61,783 nucleotides of DNA from Clostridiales bacterium NK3B98 (GCA_000421005.1 ATWA01000010.1:1-61783); one strand, 5' to 3'. Numbered from the stretch's first letter, positions 33,152 through 42,182 are shown. Program-made: numbers and translations. Notes: generated from the letters alone by a model not told the origin.

Positions 33152-34461
33152 AGAGTAAACTCCGCATAGTCCTCAGAGACCGTCTGTTCCTCCACTTCGT
33201 TTTGGGCATAGGTGAAATCGTCCGACCCCAGCAGCTCCCGGACGCTGACGCCGGGATTCTGAAAGACGATATCCAGCACCTGAACAAAGTCCCGAATGAT
33301 TTCCCGAGGGGTCACATGGGAATCCGCCCCCACACGAGCCAGCTCCACAGTGAGGAAATCAACCATGTCCTGCTCTTTGACAATTTGCGTGTAGCCGTAA
33401 AGGCTGGCATGGATGTCCGCCAGCTTTTCGATGAGCACCAGCAGTTCCTCTGAGGTCAGCGGCTGCAGACGGATCACCGGAGAGAGCAGGTCGGCGTGGC
33501 TTCCGCCAAATCTCCCCTCTGCCAGACGGGAGCGGAGGGCTTCGTAGCTGTATACCCCTCGCCGGGGGTCCTCCATGCACTGGGGCGTGCCGCACATAAT
33601 GACGCCCAGATACCGGGCTTTGCCCTGCATGGCATCGTTGTACATGGTGAGCAGCTTTTCGTAATTATACTGCCGGGTGATGGAGTTGGGGATTTTATAG
33701 AGGTTCACCAGCTCATCTACGAGAATGAGCAGTCCCGCATAGCCTGCCTGATGGAGGAAGACAGCAAAGATTTTCAGATAGTCGTACCAGTCATCGTCCG
33801 TAATGATGATATTGACGCCAAGCTCCTGCTTTGCTTCGGTTTTGGTGGTGTATTCCCCCCGGAACCATTTCAGCACATTTCCCTTTACCCCGTCATCTCC
33901 GCTGAGATAGGCGTGATAGTACAGTGTGAGCAGGCGGGCAAAGTCAAAACCGTGCACCAGCTCCCCCAAGGCATACACCGTCTCATGGATGCGAAGGTCC
34001 ACCTGTTTGGAAAGGGCGGGGTCGTCCGGGGTCATTCCGCTGTCCGTCAGCGTCTGTTGCTGGACATTGCTGATCCATCTGTCTAGGATCAGCCCAAGAG
34101 CGCCCCCGTCCGGGCGTGTTTTGGTGGACATATTCCGCACCAATTCCCGATAGGTGGCAAGCCCCTGACCCCGGTTGCCCTGAAGCCGCCGCTCCGGGGA
34201 CAGGTCAGCATCCACCACCACGAAGTTGTTGCCCATTACATAGTTGCGGATGGTTTGCAGCAAAAAGCTCTTGCCGCTGCCGTACCGCCCCACAATAAAC
34301 CGGAAGGAGGCGCCCCCCTCCCCCACCAGCTCCACATCACTGAGCAGGGCGTCAATCTCCTGTTTCCGTCCCACGGCAATATAGGGCAGCCCTACCCGGG
34401 GCACCACGCCGCCTTTCAGGGAGTTGACCAGCGTCTGGGCAATCCGTCTGGGTATTTTCAT
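33148..34461 (-). CDS. DUF2791/BrxD-like P-loop ATPase, Shango SngB-like
   Basis: A 437-residue P-loop ATPase. The N-terminal block GRKQEIDALLSDVELV followed by Walker A GRYGSGKS (58-65) is characteristic of the BrxC/BrxD (DUF2791) family. LLILVDELVNLYK (about 250) is Walker B, and RLQPLTSEELLVLIEKL is a C-terminal element. In BREX type 2 and in Shango such ATPases sit beside a helicase, as here. ATGA overlaps join it to both neighbours. It presumably couples ATP use to DNA recognition or helicase loading; that is inference. Confidence 0.82.
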   Translation of the reverse strand: MKIPRRIAQTLVNSLKGGVVPRVGLPYIAVGRKQEIDALLSDVELVGEGGASFRFIVGRYGSGKSFLLQTIRNYVMGNNFVVVDADLSPERRLQGNRGQGLATYRELVRNMSTKTRPDGGALGLILDRWISNVQQQTLTDSGMTPDDPALSKQVDLRIHETVYALGELVHGFDFARLLTLYYHAYLSGDDGVKGNVLKWFRGEYTTKTEAKQELGVNIIITDDDWYDYLKIFAVFLHQAGYAGLLILVDELVNLYKIPNSITRQYNYEKLLTMYNDAMQGKARYLGVIMCGTPQCMEDPRRGVYSYEALRSRLAEGRFGGSHADLLSPVIRLQPLTSEELLVLIEKLADIHASLYGYTQIVKEQDMVDFLTVELARVGADSHVTPREIIRDFVQVLDIVFQNPGVSVRELLGSDDFTYAQNEVEEQTVSEDYAEFTL

Positions 34462-35912
34462 GGGTGAATCATCTCCCTTAGTTCGTCAAGGTAGTCCTCC
34501 ACCGGGGCGGGGGTTTCATCCAGCACCGCATCGGCAAAGGTATCGTAGAGTTTTTCGTTGATGCTGTCCGCAAGCACGGAAACCATCTGCCCCTCGGCGG
34601 TGACCCAGTCGGTATCCCCGCCATAGAGCAGACAGTGAAGCAGACGGTATTCCGGAGCAGTCAGTCCGAGATTGTTTTCCACTGAAGCAAGAGCAGCGGA
34701 AGGAATCATGCTTTCCTCCGGTTGGGCTCGTTCTTCGTCGGTCATCAGCCGTTCTCTGGTCTGGGCGGCATCAGAGCGGATATGAGCAAGGGCAGAGAGG
34801 TCAATTTGGGTTCTCAGACGCTGCTGCTCTGCCAGACGTTCCCGCTCTTTTTGACGCTGGATTGTCTCTGCACAGACCTCGTCCACCAGACGAAGCAGCC
34901 ATTTGGCGCTGGTCACCGGTTTTAGGGTTGGCTTAAAGCCTGTCAACTCCCGCAGGGCGCCGTCTACCGTTTTCAGCACATCCCCCAGCTTTTTACTGCG
35001 GCTGTTGACATGATACCGCTCCACGACGCACCAGCCGTTTTTCCAGTGATAGGTACAAAGGGGATCCAGCTTGTAGTCAAAGGCGGGGCGGCTGGGGTCT
35101 TGCCAGAGCACCGCAGAGCGGAACAGCTCCGTAAATCCCTCGTACTTTCTGCCAAAAAAGTCCTGCACCATAGAGATTTTCCGGTGCTTCTCATAATAGC
35201 GCTCCACCCGTGTGAGCACCTCCTGTGCTGCTTGCATGTAGAGGTCGGTGTTTTGGGCCACAAATCGGGAGTGGTCAATGCGATAGGAGGAAAGCTGGAT
35301 GAATGCCTCCATCCGTTCCGCCTGTTCCCCATTCCCCTCCATCAGCACAGAGAGCGCCCTGTCAAAGCGCACCTGAGGTGTGTTTTCCAGCAGTGCCGGG
35401 TCGAGCCGGTAGTAGACCACATAATCCCGAATCCATGTATCCAGATAGCTGAGCAAGGAAGCTGCTCCTTCTTCAACACCGTCTCGAAATGCACAGAGAC
35501 GGCAAAATCCGTCATAGGGGTCTGATACGCCGATCTGATTCAGCAGCTCAAAGACATAGAGGAAGGCATAGGTCAGCTGGGCAGTCTGTTCCTCCCCCCG
35601 GCGGAACCGGGTGCGCCAGCCAAAATAACCCCGCAGCTCCCGGTCATGGAGGGACTGATAGGTGGGATAGTAGTGCATCACCGGGCGGGAGTAGACGGTA
35701 TCGTCCTCGTAGTCTGCCAGCAGTCTCGCCTGCTCCACAAAAATGCGCTCCCGGCTCCATCCCCGGGAAAAGCCCTGCTCTGCCAGCGCCCGTGCCTGCC
35801 TCAGAGGTTCCGGGAGGGGTGATTGATCTACGCAAGGAGCGCCGGGGATTGCCTCATCCTGAAAGACGGTGGAGCGAAAAAGAGATTCGTTCCAGTTGTT
35901 CCAGCCTGACAT
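34458..35912 (-). CDS. TerB-N / TerB-C domain protein, Shango SngA-like
   Basis: First gene of the three-gene operon, 484 residues. Residues about 55-200 match the TerB-N domain: YYPTYQSLHDRELRGYFGWR, then TYAFLYVFELLNQIG. Residues about 400-484 match TerB-C: GLTAPEYRLLHCLLYGG and SVLADSINEKLYDTFADAV. The middle is helical with a charged coiled-coil stretch (QRQKERERLAEQQRLR). TerB-family proteins are linked with stress and phage defence; the combination with a DUF2791 ATPase and helicase is the Shango arrangement. ATG 35912 follows GGAGG by eight bases; an extended upstream frame overlaps the promoter. Confidence 0.83.
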   Translation of the reverse strand: MSGWNNWNESLFRSTVFQDEAIPGAPCVDQSPLPEPLRQARALAEQGFSRGWSRERIFVEQARLLADYEDDTVYSRPVMHYYPTYQSLHDRELRGYFGWRTRFRRGEEQTAQLTYAFLYVFELLNQIGVSDPYDGFCRLCAFRDGVEEGAASLLSYLDTWIRDYVVYYRLDPALLENTPQVRFDRALSVLMEGNGEQAERMEAFIQLSSYRIDHSRFVAQNTDLYMQAAQEVLTRVERYYEKHRKISMVQDFFGRKYEGFTELFRSAVLWQDPSRPAFDYKLDPLCTYHWKNGWCVVERYHVNSRSKKLGDVLKTVDGALRELTGFKPTLKPVTSAKWLLRLVDEVCAETIQRQKERERLAEQQRLRTQIDLSALAHIRSDAAQTRERLMTDEERAQPEESMIPSAALASVENNLGLTAPEYRLLHCLLYGGDTDWVTAEGQMVSVLADSINEKLYDTFADAVLDETPAPVEDYLDELREMIHP

Positions 35913-35945
35913 ATGCACCGCCTCCTTGTATCGCACATTTGTTCT

Positions 35946-35974
35946 ATTATACATGACCTGATGTCTGAATGCAA
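35946..35974 (-). promoter_or_regulatory. Promoter of Shango-like operon
   Basis: On the minus strand TTGCAT (35974-35969), 17 bases, perfect TATAAT (35951-35946), 33 bases upstream of the first gene. The operon thus has its own constitutive-looking promoter. Confidence 0.75.
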
Positions 35975-36066
35975 TACTTTCCCTGATTGATGGAAAGGAC
36001 TGGACGCAGGGCAGGAAACATAGTACAATAAACTGACCGTTGGACAGTTATTAAGGAGGAAAGCGA

Positions 36067-36969
36067 ATGACTTCTGATCTGACTCTGCTGCATCTCTTAT
36101 GGTATTTTCTGATTTACGGATTTCTTGGATGGTGCGCCGAGGTTGCCTATCACGCTGTCACCTGCGGGCAGGTCATCAACCGGGGCTTTCTCAATGGCCC
36201 CATCTGCCCCATCTATGGCGTGGGCATGGTAGGGGTGTTATGCCTGCTCCACCCCTTTGTCCGGGGAGGCAGCCATGAAAGTCTTGGGCTGCTCTTTCTG
36301 GCAGGGGCGCTGCTGGCTACTCTGGTGGAGCTGTTAGGCGGCTGGGTGTTGGATCGCATCTACCACACCCGATGGTGGGACTACTCCAACAAGCCGTTTC
36401 ACTTTCATGGTTACATCTGCCTGCAATTCTCTCTGCTTTGGGGCTTTGCCATTGTACTGGCAGCGCAGGAGATTCACCCCTTCATTCGCAGGATGATCGT
36501 GGCACCCCTGCCCCATACGCTCAGTGTGGTGCTGCTGGCGATGCTCTACGCCGGATTTGTCACCGACCTGATTCTCACCGTTGTAATGCTGAACCGGATG
36601 AGCCGGCATCTTGCAGAGCTGGAAGAGATTCAGACTGCCATGCGTTCGGTCAGCGACAAGCTCACAGATGTGATTGCCAACACCACCATCTCCGCCGCCC
36701 AAAAGGTGGGCGAGGGACAGGTACAGGCTGCATTGGGCAAAGCAGAGCTGAAGGAAACGGTCAATGAGCGCTATGAAAGCTATCAGCGGGAAATGGAGCG
36801 AAAACGGGACGAGTTGCAGGCGAAGGCGGAACAGCTCTATGCCATTTTGCTGCGGTATCGCTTTGCAGGGCGTATCGTGGACGCTTTTCCCAGTCTTCAC
36901 TCCTGGGATCACACCGAGTTGATGGAGACGCTGAAAGCCCGGTGGGCATCCCGTTCCAGAGGGCATTGA
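36067..36969 (+). CDS. CmpB-family putative ABC transporter permease
   Basis: A 300-residue membrane protein of the ABC_trans_CmpB family (PF06541). The N-terminal half has four to five membrane segments with the family signature FLIYGFLGWCAEVAYHAV and GFLNGPICPIYGVGMV, then DRIYHTRWWDYS. The C-terminal half (about residues 175-290) is cytoplasmic, with long charged helices (REMERKRDELQAKAEQLYAI) likely to form a coiled coil. Despite the family name, no ABC ATPase is adjacent and transport has not been shown. It is divergent from the Shango-like operon. GGAGG precedes the ATG. Confidence 0.85.
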   Translation: MTSDLTLLHLLWYFLIYGFLGWCAEVAYHAVTCGQVINRGFLNGPICPIYGVGMVGVLCLLHPFVRGGSHESLGLLFLAGALLATLVELLGGWVLDRIYHTRWWDYSNKPFHFHGYICLQFSLLWGFAIVLAAQEIHPFIRRMIVAPLPHTLSVVLLAMLYAGFVTDLILTVVMLNRMSRHLAELEEIQTAMRSVSDKLTDVIANTTISAAQKVGEGQVQAALGKAELKETVNERYESYQREMERKRDELQAKAEQLYAILLRYRFAGRIVDAFPSLHSWDHTELMETLKARWASRSRGH

Positions 36970-36996
36970 TTTTCCTGCTCTTTCTCCGCTTTATCG

Positions 36997-37025
36997 TTGA
37001 CAGAGAAGAACGTGTCGTTTATCAT
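36997..37025 (+). promoter_or_regulatory. Promoter of GH3 gene
   Basis: Perfect TTGACA (36997-37002), 17 bases, TATCAT (37020-37025), about 50 bases before the GH3 start. Confidence 0.7.
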
Positions 37026-37075
37026 ATAGTTATGTATCAATATGTATCATTTTTTAAGGGGGAGGAACAGTTTGT

Positions 37076-39505
37076 ATGTATGATTATGAAAAAAAGCACT
37101 TTGACCAGGTGCGTCATGTTGCCCCGGAGTGCATGGTGCTGCTGAAAAAGAACGGTGATTTTCCTCTCTCCCAGCCGGAGAAGATCGCCCTCTACGGCAG
37201 CGGAGCAAGACAGACCATCAAGGGCGGCACCGGCTCCGGTGATGTCAATTCCCGGTTCTATGTATCCGTAGAGCAGGGATTGGAAAGCGCCGGATGCACC
37301 ATTACCACCAAGGAGTGGCTGAACGCTTACGATGTCATTCGGGAAGAGGCGAAAGAGGAGTTCATCGCCCGCATCAAGCAGGAGGCAAAGGAGCGTCATG
37401 TGCTGGCGGTGATGTACGGCATGGGGGCGGTCATGCCTGAGCCGGAATATGAGCTGCCTATGAACGGCGAGGGAGAGACGGCTGTCTATGTGCTCTCCCG
37501 TATCTCCGGCGAGGGCAGCGACCGCAAGAGCGTGGAGGGCGATTTGCTGCTTTCCAAAACGGAGGTGCGGGATATTCTCTATTTGCAGGAGCATTATACC
37601 CGTTTCCTGTTGGTGTTGAATGTGGGCGGTCCGGTGGATTTGTCTCCGGTTCAGGCTGTGGAAAATGTGCTGCTGCTCTCTCAGCTGGGCGTGGCGACGG
37701 GAGACGCTCTGGCAGACGTGATTCTGGGCAAAGCGGAGCCTTCCGGAAAGCTGACCACCACCTGGACAGACTGGAACAGCTATCCCAAAATCGGGGAGTT
37801 CGGTCAGCAGGACGACACCCGGTACTATGAAGGCATCTATGTGGGCTATCGGTACTTTGACGCTGCGCAGGTGACCCCTCTCTATCCCTTCGGCTATGGT
37901 CTGGGGTACACCGATTTTGCTCTGGACAAGGCAAATGTCAGCACACAGGGCACCTGCGTCACGGTTGAAGTCCCTGTTCGCAATGTGGGCGAGCATCCCG
38001 GACGGGAGACGGTGCAAGTCTATGTCTCCGCTCCCAGTGGACGGCTGGATCAGCCCTATCAGGCGTTGGCGGGCTTTGGTAAGAGCATCCGACTCCACCC
38101 CGGGGAGAGCAGCTCCGTTACGGTCACTTTCGCCATGGAGGATTTGGCCAGCTATGACGAAAACGCTGTGGCATGGGTGCTGGAAGCGGGAGATTACCTG
38201 ATTCGTGTGGGCAATTCCAGCCGGAATACCACGCTGTCAGGTGTGATTCGTCTGGCAGAGGATGTGTGCGTCCGCAAGGTGCATTCTGTGGGCGGTACCC
38301 CTGATTTTCAGGATTGGACTCCGCCTGCGATGGAAACAGAGACATTGCCAGAGGATCTGCGGGTGCTGACCATGCAGGCCGACGCATTCTCCACACTGAG
38401 CTGGCCTCAGCCCTGGAGCTGTTCCCAGTACACCGAAGGGGTTGTATCCACACTCTCCGATGAGCAACTGGTACATCTGTCCATGGGTCTGTTTGCCAAA
38501 GGCCCCACCAGCATCATTGGCAATGCCGCTCAGACGGTAGCTGGTGCCGCCGGAGAGACCTACGGAAAGATCAACGGCTTGCCCGGTCTGGTGATGGCAG
38601 ACGGCCCTGCCGGGTTGCGTCTCAATCAGAAGTATACCCGGGACAAAAAGGGGATTCCCCATGCCATTGGCAATACCTTCCCCGCCGGTATGGACGATTA
38701 CCTTCCCGGCATTGCCCAGAAGTTTTTGAACTTTACCAACAACAGACAGCCCAAGGGCGAAGTCTTTGAACAATACTGCACCGCCATTCCCATTGGAACG
38801 GCGCTGGCGCAGAGCTGGAACATAGACCTTGTGGAAAGCTGTGGCGATCTGGTAGGCGAGGAAATGGAGCGGTTTGGCGTTCATCTCTGGCTGGCGCCTG
38901 CCTTTAATATCCATCGGAATGTTCTCTGTGGGCGGAATTTTGAGTATTACTCCGAAGATCCTCTGCTCTCCGGCAAGATGGGAGCTGCCATTACCCGGGG
39001 CGTGCAGCGCCATTCTGGCTGCGGCACTACGGTCAAGCACTTCTGCTGCAACAATCAGGAGACCAACCGTCTGGCTTCCAACTCCGTGGTGAGCCAGCGC
39101 GCTCTGCGGGAAATCTATCTCCGTGCCTTCCAGATCTGCATCCGGGAGGCTGACCCTGCCGCCCTGATGACCTCTTACAATCTGCTCAATGGTGTCCACA
39201 CCTCGGAACGGGTGGACCTGCTTCAAACTGTGCTTCGGGAAGAGTGGGGCTATCGTGGTCTGATTATGACAGACTGGGTGGTGCCCGGTCTGGGCAAGGC
39301 GGGCAAGCACCGCTTTGCCAAGTCCGCCCCCAGCATTGCCGCAGGAAATGTGTTTATGCCCGGCTCGCAGGGGGACTTTAACGCCGCTGTCAACGCCATG
39401 CACGGCAAGAACAAGGATTTCACCCTCAGCCGCAAGGATGCGGAGCGCTGCGCCGCTCAGGTGGTGGAGCTGGTGCGCCGCCTGATTTTGGAGCGGAAGC
39501 ATTGA
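37076..39505 (+). CDS. Domain-permuted GH3 beta-glycosidase
   Basis: An 809-residue family 3 glycoside hydrolase, probably a cytoplasmic beta-glucosidase or beta-xylosidase. Domain order is swapped: the alpha/beta (GH3-C) domain comes first (about residues 15-290; SGARQTIKGGTGSGDVNS, ATGDALADVILGKAEPSGKL), then a fibronectin-III-like domain (about 300-390; VQVYVSAPSGRLDQPYQAL), and the catalytic barrel last (about 450-805). The barrel contains VMADGPAGLRLN, TVKHFCCNNQE and the nucleophile Asp in GLIMTDWVVPG. The same permuted order is known in some rumen and gut Clostridia. GGGGGAGG precedes ATG 37076, with a slightly long spacing. Confidence 0.92.
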   Translation: MYDYEKKHFDQVRHVAPECMVLLKKNGDFPLSQPEKIALYGSGARQTIKGGTGSGDVNSRFYVSVEQGLESAGCTITTKEWLNAYDVIREEAKEEFIARIKQEAKERHVLAVMYGMGAVMPEPEYELPMNGEGETAVYVLSRISGEGSDRKSVEGDLLLSKTEVRDILYLQEHYTRFLLVLNVGGPVDLSPVQAVENVLLLSQLGVATGDALADVILGKAEPSGKLTTTWTDWNSYPKIGEFGQQDDTRYYEGIYVGYRYFDAAQVTPLYPFGYGLGYTDFALDKANVSTQGTCVTVEVPVRNVGEHPGRETVQVYVSAPSGRLDQPYQALAGFGKSIRLHPGESSSVTVTFAMEDLASYDENAVAWVLEAGDYLIRVGNSSRNTTLSGVIRLAEDVCVRKVHSVGGTPDFQDWTPPAMETETLPEDLRVLTMQADAFSTLSWPQPWSCSQYTEGVVSTLSDEQLVHLSMGLFAKGPTSIIGNAAQTVAGAAGETYGKINGLPGLVMADGPAGLRLNQKYTRDKKGIPHAIGNTFPAGMDDYLPGIAQKFLNFTNNRQPKGEVFEQYCTAIPIGTALAQSWNIDLVESCGDLVGEEMERFGVHLWLAPAFNIHRNVLCGRNFEYYSEDPLLSGKMGAAITRGVQRHSGCGTTVKHFCCNNQETNRLASNSVVSQRALREIYLRAFQICIREADPAALMTSYNLLNGVHTSERVDLLQTVLREEWGYRGLIMTDWVVPGLGKAGKHRFAKSAPSIAAGNVFMPGSQGDFNAAVNAMHGKNKDFTLSRKDAERCAAQVVELVRRLILERKH

Positions 39506-40020
39506 GCGGAAGGAATACCTCAGGGCGTGTGGCACGGTATGGATTGCTGGTTGCGCTGGCACTGATTCTCAGCTATGTGGAGGCGCAGATTCCGCCTATC
39601 TTTTCCGTCCCGGGGATGAAGCTGGGACTGACCAACGTAGTGGTGCTGATTGCGCTCTATACCATGGGCGAGGGCAGCGCCGTGACCATCAATCTGCTGC
39701 GTATTGTATTGGTGTCTCTGCTGTTTGGCAACGGGATGAGCATGGCTTACAGCGTGTCGGGAGGTCTTCTCAGCGGAATTGTCATGATACTACTGAAGAA
39801 AACCGGATGGTTCGGCATTACCGCCGTCAGTGTAGCAGGGGGAGTGGCCCACAATGTGGGGCAAATCCTTGCCGCCATGGTGCTGCTGGGCACCCGTTCC
39901 ATTGCGTGGTATCTGGTGGTGCTGTGGTTCTCCGGCTTGGCGTCAGGCTTTGTGATTGGGATACTCAGCGGTGAGCTCTGCCGTCGGCTGGAAGCCATTG
40001 ACCGCAGGCAGCATCCATAG
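39502..40020 (+). CDS. Gx transporter / heptaprenyl diphosphate synthase component I family protein
   Basis: A 172-residue membrane protein with about five hydrophobic segments, of the Hpre_diP_synt_I/Gx transporter family (PF07456). Diagnostic parts are ALALILSYVEAQIPPIFSVP, GMKLGLTNVVVLIALYTMG and GGVAHNVGQILAA. The fold resembles ECF S-components; a role in isoprenoid precursor or small-solute transport is possible. No polyprenyl synthase gene is next to it. The start used is TTG 39502, which overlaps the GH3 stop as TTGA; a GTG at 39529 is an alternative. Confidence 0.82.
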   Translation: MSGRNTSGRVARYGLLVALALILSYVEAQIPPIFSVPGMKLGLTNVVVLIALYTMGEGSAVTINLLRIVLVSLLFGNGMSMAYSVSGGLLSGIVMILLKKTGWFGITAVSVAGGVAHNVGQILAAMVLLGTRSIAWYLVVLWFSGLASGFVIGILSGELCRRLEAIDRRQHP

Positions 40021-40029
40021 AAACGATTT

Positions 40030-40065
40030 GGTGTCGGTTCTCTCTGGAGAGCCGACACCCTTTTG
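40030..40065 (+). terminator. Terminator before MATE gene
   Basis: GGTGTCGGTTCTC and GAGAGCCGACACC (40030-40059) form a strong stem followed by CTTTTG. It lies just before the MATE ribosome site, so it may also act as an attenuator. Confidence 0.75.
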
Positions 40066-40078
40066 AAGAAGGGATTTT

Positions 40079-41437
40079 GTGGTAAACGATTTTTCACAGG
40101 GGAAGGTGTGGAAGAATATTCTTCTGCAAATGCTGCCCCTGACGGTGGCGCAGCTGGTTCATCTGCTGTACAACATTGTGGACAGAATCTACATCGGTCA
40201 TCTGCCGGGTACCGACAGCATCGCCCTTACCGGCGTTGGGCTGACCTTTCCCATTGTCACCCTGATTATGGCCTTTTGTGCTCTGTTTGGCACTGGAGGT
40301 GCGCCTTTGTTTTCCATCGCCCGGGGAGCGGGGCGGGAGGACGATGCGGCGGTCATTTTAGGCAACGTGGCTACCCTGCTCACCGTCTCCGCCGGGCTGC
40401 TCACCGTGCTTGGATTGGTCTTTCGCCGTCCTCTGCTCTTCTTTTTCGGTGCCAGTGACGCTTCCTTCCCCTATGCGGACGCATATCTGCGGATTTATCT
40501 GCTGGGAACGGTGTTTTCCATGCTGTCCACGGGACTGAATTTCTTTATTACGTCCCAAGGCTATCCCACCGTGGGTATGCTCACCACGGTAATCGGTGCG
40601 GCGCTGAACCTGACCCTTGACCCGGTGTTTATCTTTGTCTTTCACATGGGCGTTGCCGGGGCGGCGCTGGCAACCGTTTTGTCTCAGGCGGTTTCCGCCC
40701 TGTGGGTGCTGCGGTTTCTCACCGCTGCTGACACACCCATCACCATCCGGCGGGAGAACCTTCGTCTGCGGGGCGGCACGGTAAAGCGGATCTCCGCTCT
40801 GGGACTTGCCGGGTTTATCATGCAGGGCACCAACTGTCTGGTGCAGGTGGTTTGCAATGCCACCTTGCAGCAATTCGGCGGGGACTTGTATGTAGGGATT
40901 ATGACCGTGCTCAACTCGGTGCGGGAGATTCTCAGCCTCCCTGTCTCTGCCCTTGCCACTGGGGCACAGCCTGTTTTGGGCTACGACTACGGGGCGAAAC
41001 GGTATGAGCGGGTGAAAGAGGGGATTCGGTTCACCAGTTTCATTGGTATTTCCTACACCCTGATGGCATGGCTGGCGGTCTTTCTGTTCCCCCATTTTTG
41101 GGTCAGCGTGTTTTCCAGCGAAGCGGCATTGGTGGAGGAAGGCGCTCACGCCCTGCGGCTGTATTTCTTCGGGTTCTTCTTTATGTCATTTCAGTTCTCC
41201 GGGCAGTCGGTATTTCAGGGCTTGGGCAAGGCGAAGCGGGCGATTTTCTTCTCCCTGCTGCGAAAGGCAGTCATTGTGACGCCTCTGACCTTGATTCTGC
41301 CCCGGATGGGCTTTGGAGCGGACGGTGTTTTTCTGGCAGAGCCGATCTCTAACGCAATCGGCGGCACGGCGGCATTTCTCACCATGTATCTCACGTTATA
41401 TCGCAGATTAGGGCAAACGAAAGCGGACAGGAATTAA
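40079..41437 (+). CDS. MATE family efflux transporter
   Basis: Cation-coupled multidrug or metabolite exporter with 452 residues and about twelve membrane segments. MATE hallmarks include the N-terminal PLTVAQLVHLLYNIVDRIYIG, GTGGAPLFSIARGAGR, SRLDP-like LNLTLDPVFIFVFHMG, and the second-half PVSALATGAQPVLGYDYGA. The start is GTG 40079, after AAGAAGG; no closer ATG fits. The stop overlaps the stop of the convergent HAD gene in the sequence TTAA, and the last residues KADRN are encoded by a terminator stem. Confidence 0.92.
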   Translation: MVNDFSQGKVWKNILLQMLPLTVAQLVHLLYNIVDRIYIGHLPGTDSIALTGVGLTFPIVTLIMAFCALFGTGGAPLFSIARGAGREDDAAVILGNVATLLTVSAGLLTVLGLVFRRPLLFFFGASDASFPYADAYLRIYLLGTVFSMLSTGLNFFITSQGYPTVGMLTTVIGAALNLTLDPVFIFVFHMGVAGAALATVLSQAVSALWVLRFLTAADTPITIRRENLRLRGGTVKRISALGLAGFIMQGTNCLVQVVCNATLQQFGGDLYVGIMTVLNSVREILSLPVSALATGAQPVLGYDYGAKRYERVKEGIRFTSFIGISYTLMAWLAVFLFPHFWVSVFSSEAALVEEGAHALRLYFFGFFFMSFQFSGQSVFQGLGKAKRAIFFSLLRKAVIVTPLTLILPRMGFGADGVFLAEPISNAIGGTAAFLTMYLTLYRRLGQTKADRN

Positions 41438-41450
41438 ATCCTGTCCGCTT
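41419..41450. terminator. Bidirectional terminator overlapping two stop codons
   Basis: AAAGCGGACAGGA (41419-41431) pairs perfectly with TCCTGTCCGCTTT (41438-41450). The loop contains ATTAAA with both stop codons (41435-41437 on plus, 41436-41434 on minus). Both convergent proteins therefore end in KADR plus one residue. Confidence 0.9.
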
Positions 41451-42084
41451 TTATCAGTTCCAGCACCTGAATCAAATCATCGCACACGGCGGCTGCCATA
41501 CTCCGTATTTCCTCATCCGGTGGGATGGTATCCGGCACCATAATGGTGGTACATCCGGCGGCTACTCCTGCCCGAACGCCGTTTGGACTGTCCTCCAGCA
41601 CATAGCACTGCTCCGGAGGAAGTCCCAGCTCCTTTGCCGCCAACAGAAACACATCCGGGTTGGGCTTGCCCCGTCCGGTCTGAGCGGAACTGACCACGGC
41701 ATCAAAATAATGGGCTATCCCTGCTTGATTCAGGTTACGCTGAATGGTGGACATTGGGCTGCTGCTGGCCACTGCAAGACAGAGGCCAGCTTCCTTCAGT
41801 CCGGAGAGGATTTCATGCAGTCCCGGCTTTTCCGGCAACTCCTTTGCCACCTGCTCCGCCACACGGGTTTTGCAGTCGTTCCACATTTGCACCGGGTCCA
41901 CCTCCGGATAGAATGCACGGATAACCTGATACATCCCCTCTCCCAGTGTTCCTGCGACTCTTCGGGGGAAATCCGGGTTGGGGGTCTGCCCCAGCTCTTT
42001 GGCAAGCTCAAGCCAGGTGCGCTGATACACCCGCTCGGTGTCGAACATCAGACCGTCCATATCGAAGATGGCTCCCTGCTTCAT
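41434..42084 (-). CDS. Beta-phosphoglucomutase-like HAD hydrolase
   Basis: A 216-residue HAD-superfamily protein of the beta-phosphoglucomutase/PGP-like group. Motif I is DMDGLMFDTE (residues 8-17), motif II is ASSSP (about 107), motif III is the Lys of GRGKPNPDVF, and motif IV is LEDSPNGVRAG. The cap between motifs I and II is the small helical C1 type. It may be a phosphatase or a mutase for sugar phosphates; pgi lies upstream on the same strand but about 210 bases away. The C-terminal KADRI is encoded by the shared terminator. Confidence 0.88.
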   Translation of the reverse strand: MKQGAIFDMDGLMFDTERVYQRTWLELAKELGQTPNPDFPRRVAGTLGEGMYQVIRAFYPEVDPVQMWNDCKTRVAEQVAKELPEKPGLHEILSGLKEAGLCLAVASSSPMSTIQRNLNQAGIAHYFDAVVSSAQTGRGKPNPDVFLLAAKELGLPPEQCYVLEDSPNGVRAGVAAGCTTIMVPDTIPPDEEIRSMAAAVCDDLIQVLELIKADRI

Positions 42085-42101
42085 GTCAGTTCCTTTCCGT
42101 G

Positions 42102-42134
42102 AAAGGTCGGAAGGACGGCGTGTCCTTCCGACCT
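42102..42134 (-). terminator. Long stem-loop downstream of pgi
   Basis: AAGGTCGGAAGGAC and GTCCTTCCGACCTT form a 14-bp perfect stem with a five-base loop. On the minus strand it is followed by TTCACGG with no T-run, so it may be a terminator, a processing site or part of a dispersed repeat. Confidence 0.5.
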
Positions 42135-42182
42135 TGGGGCATTGTCAGATTGTGGGGGATAGCATAGCTCGGTCAGGAGCAC

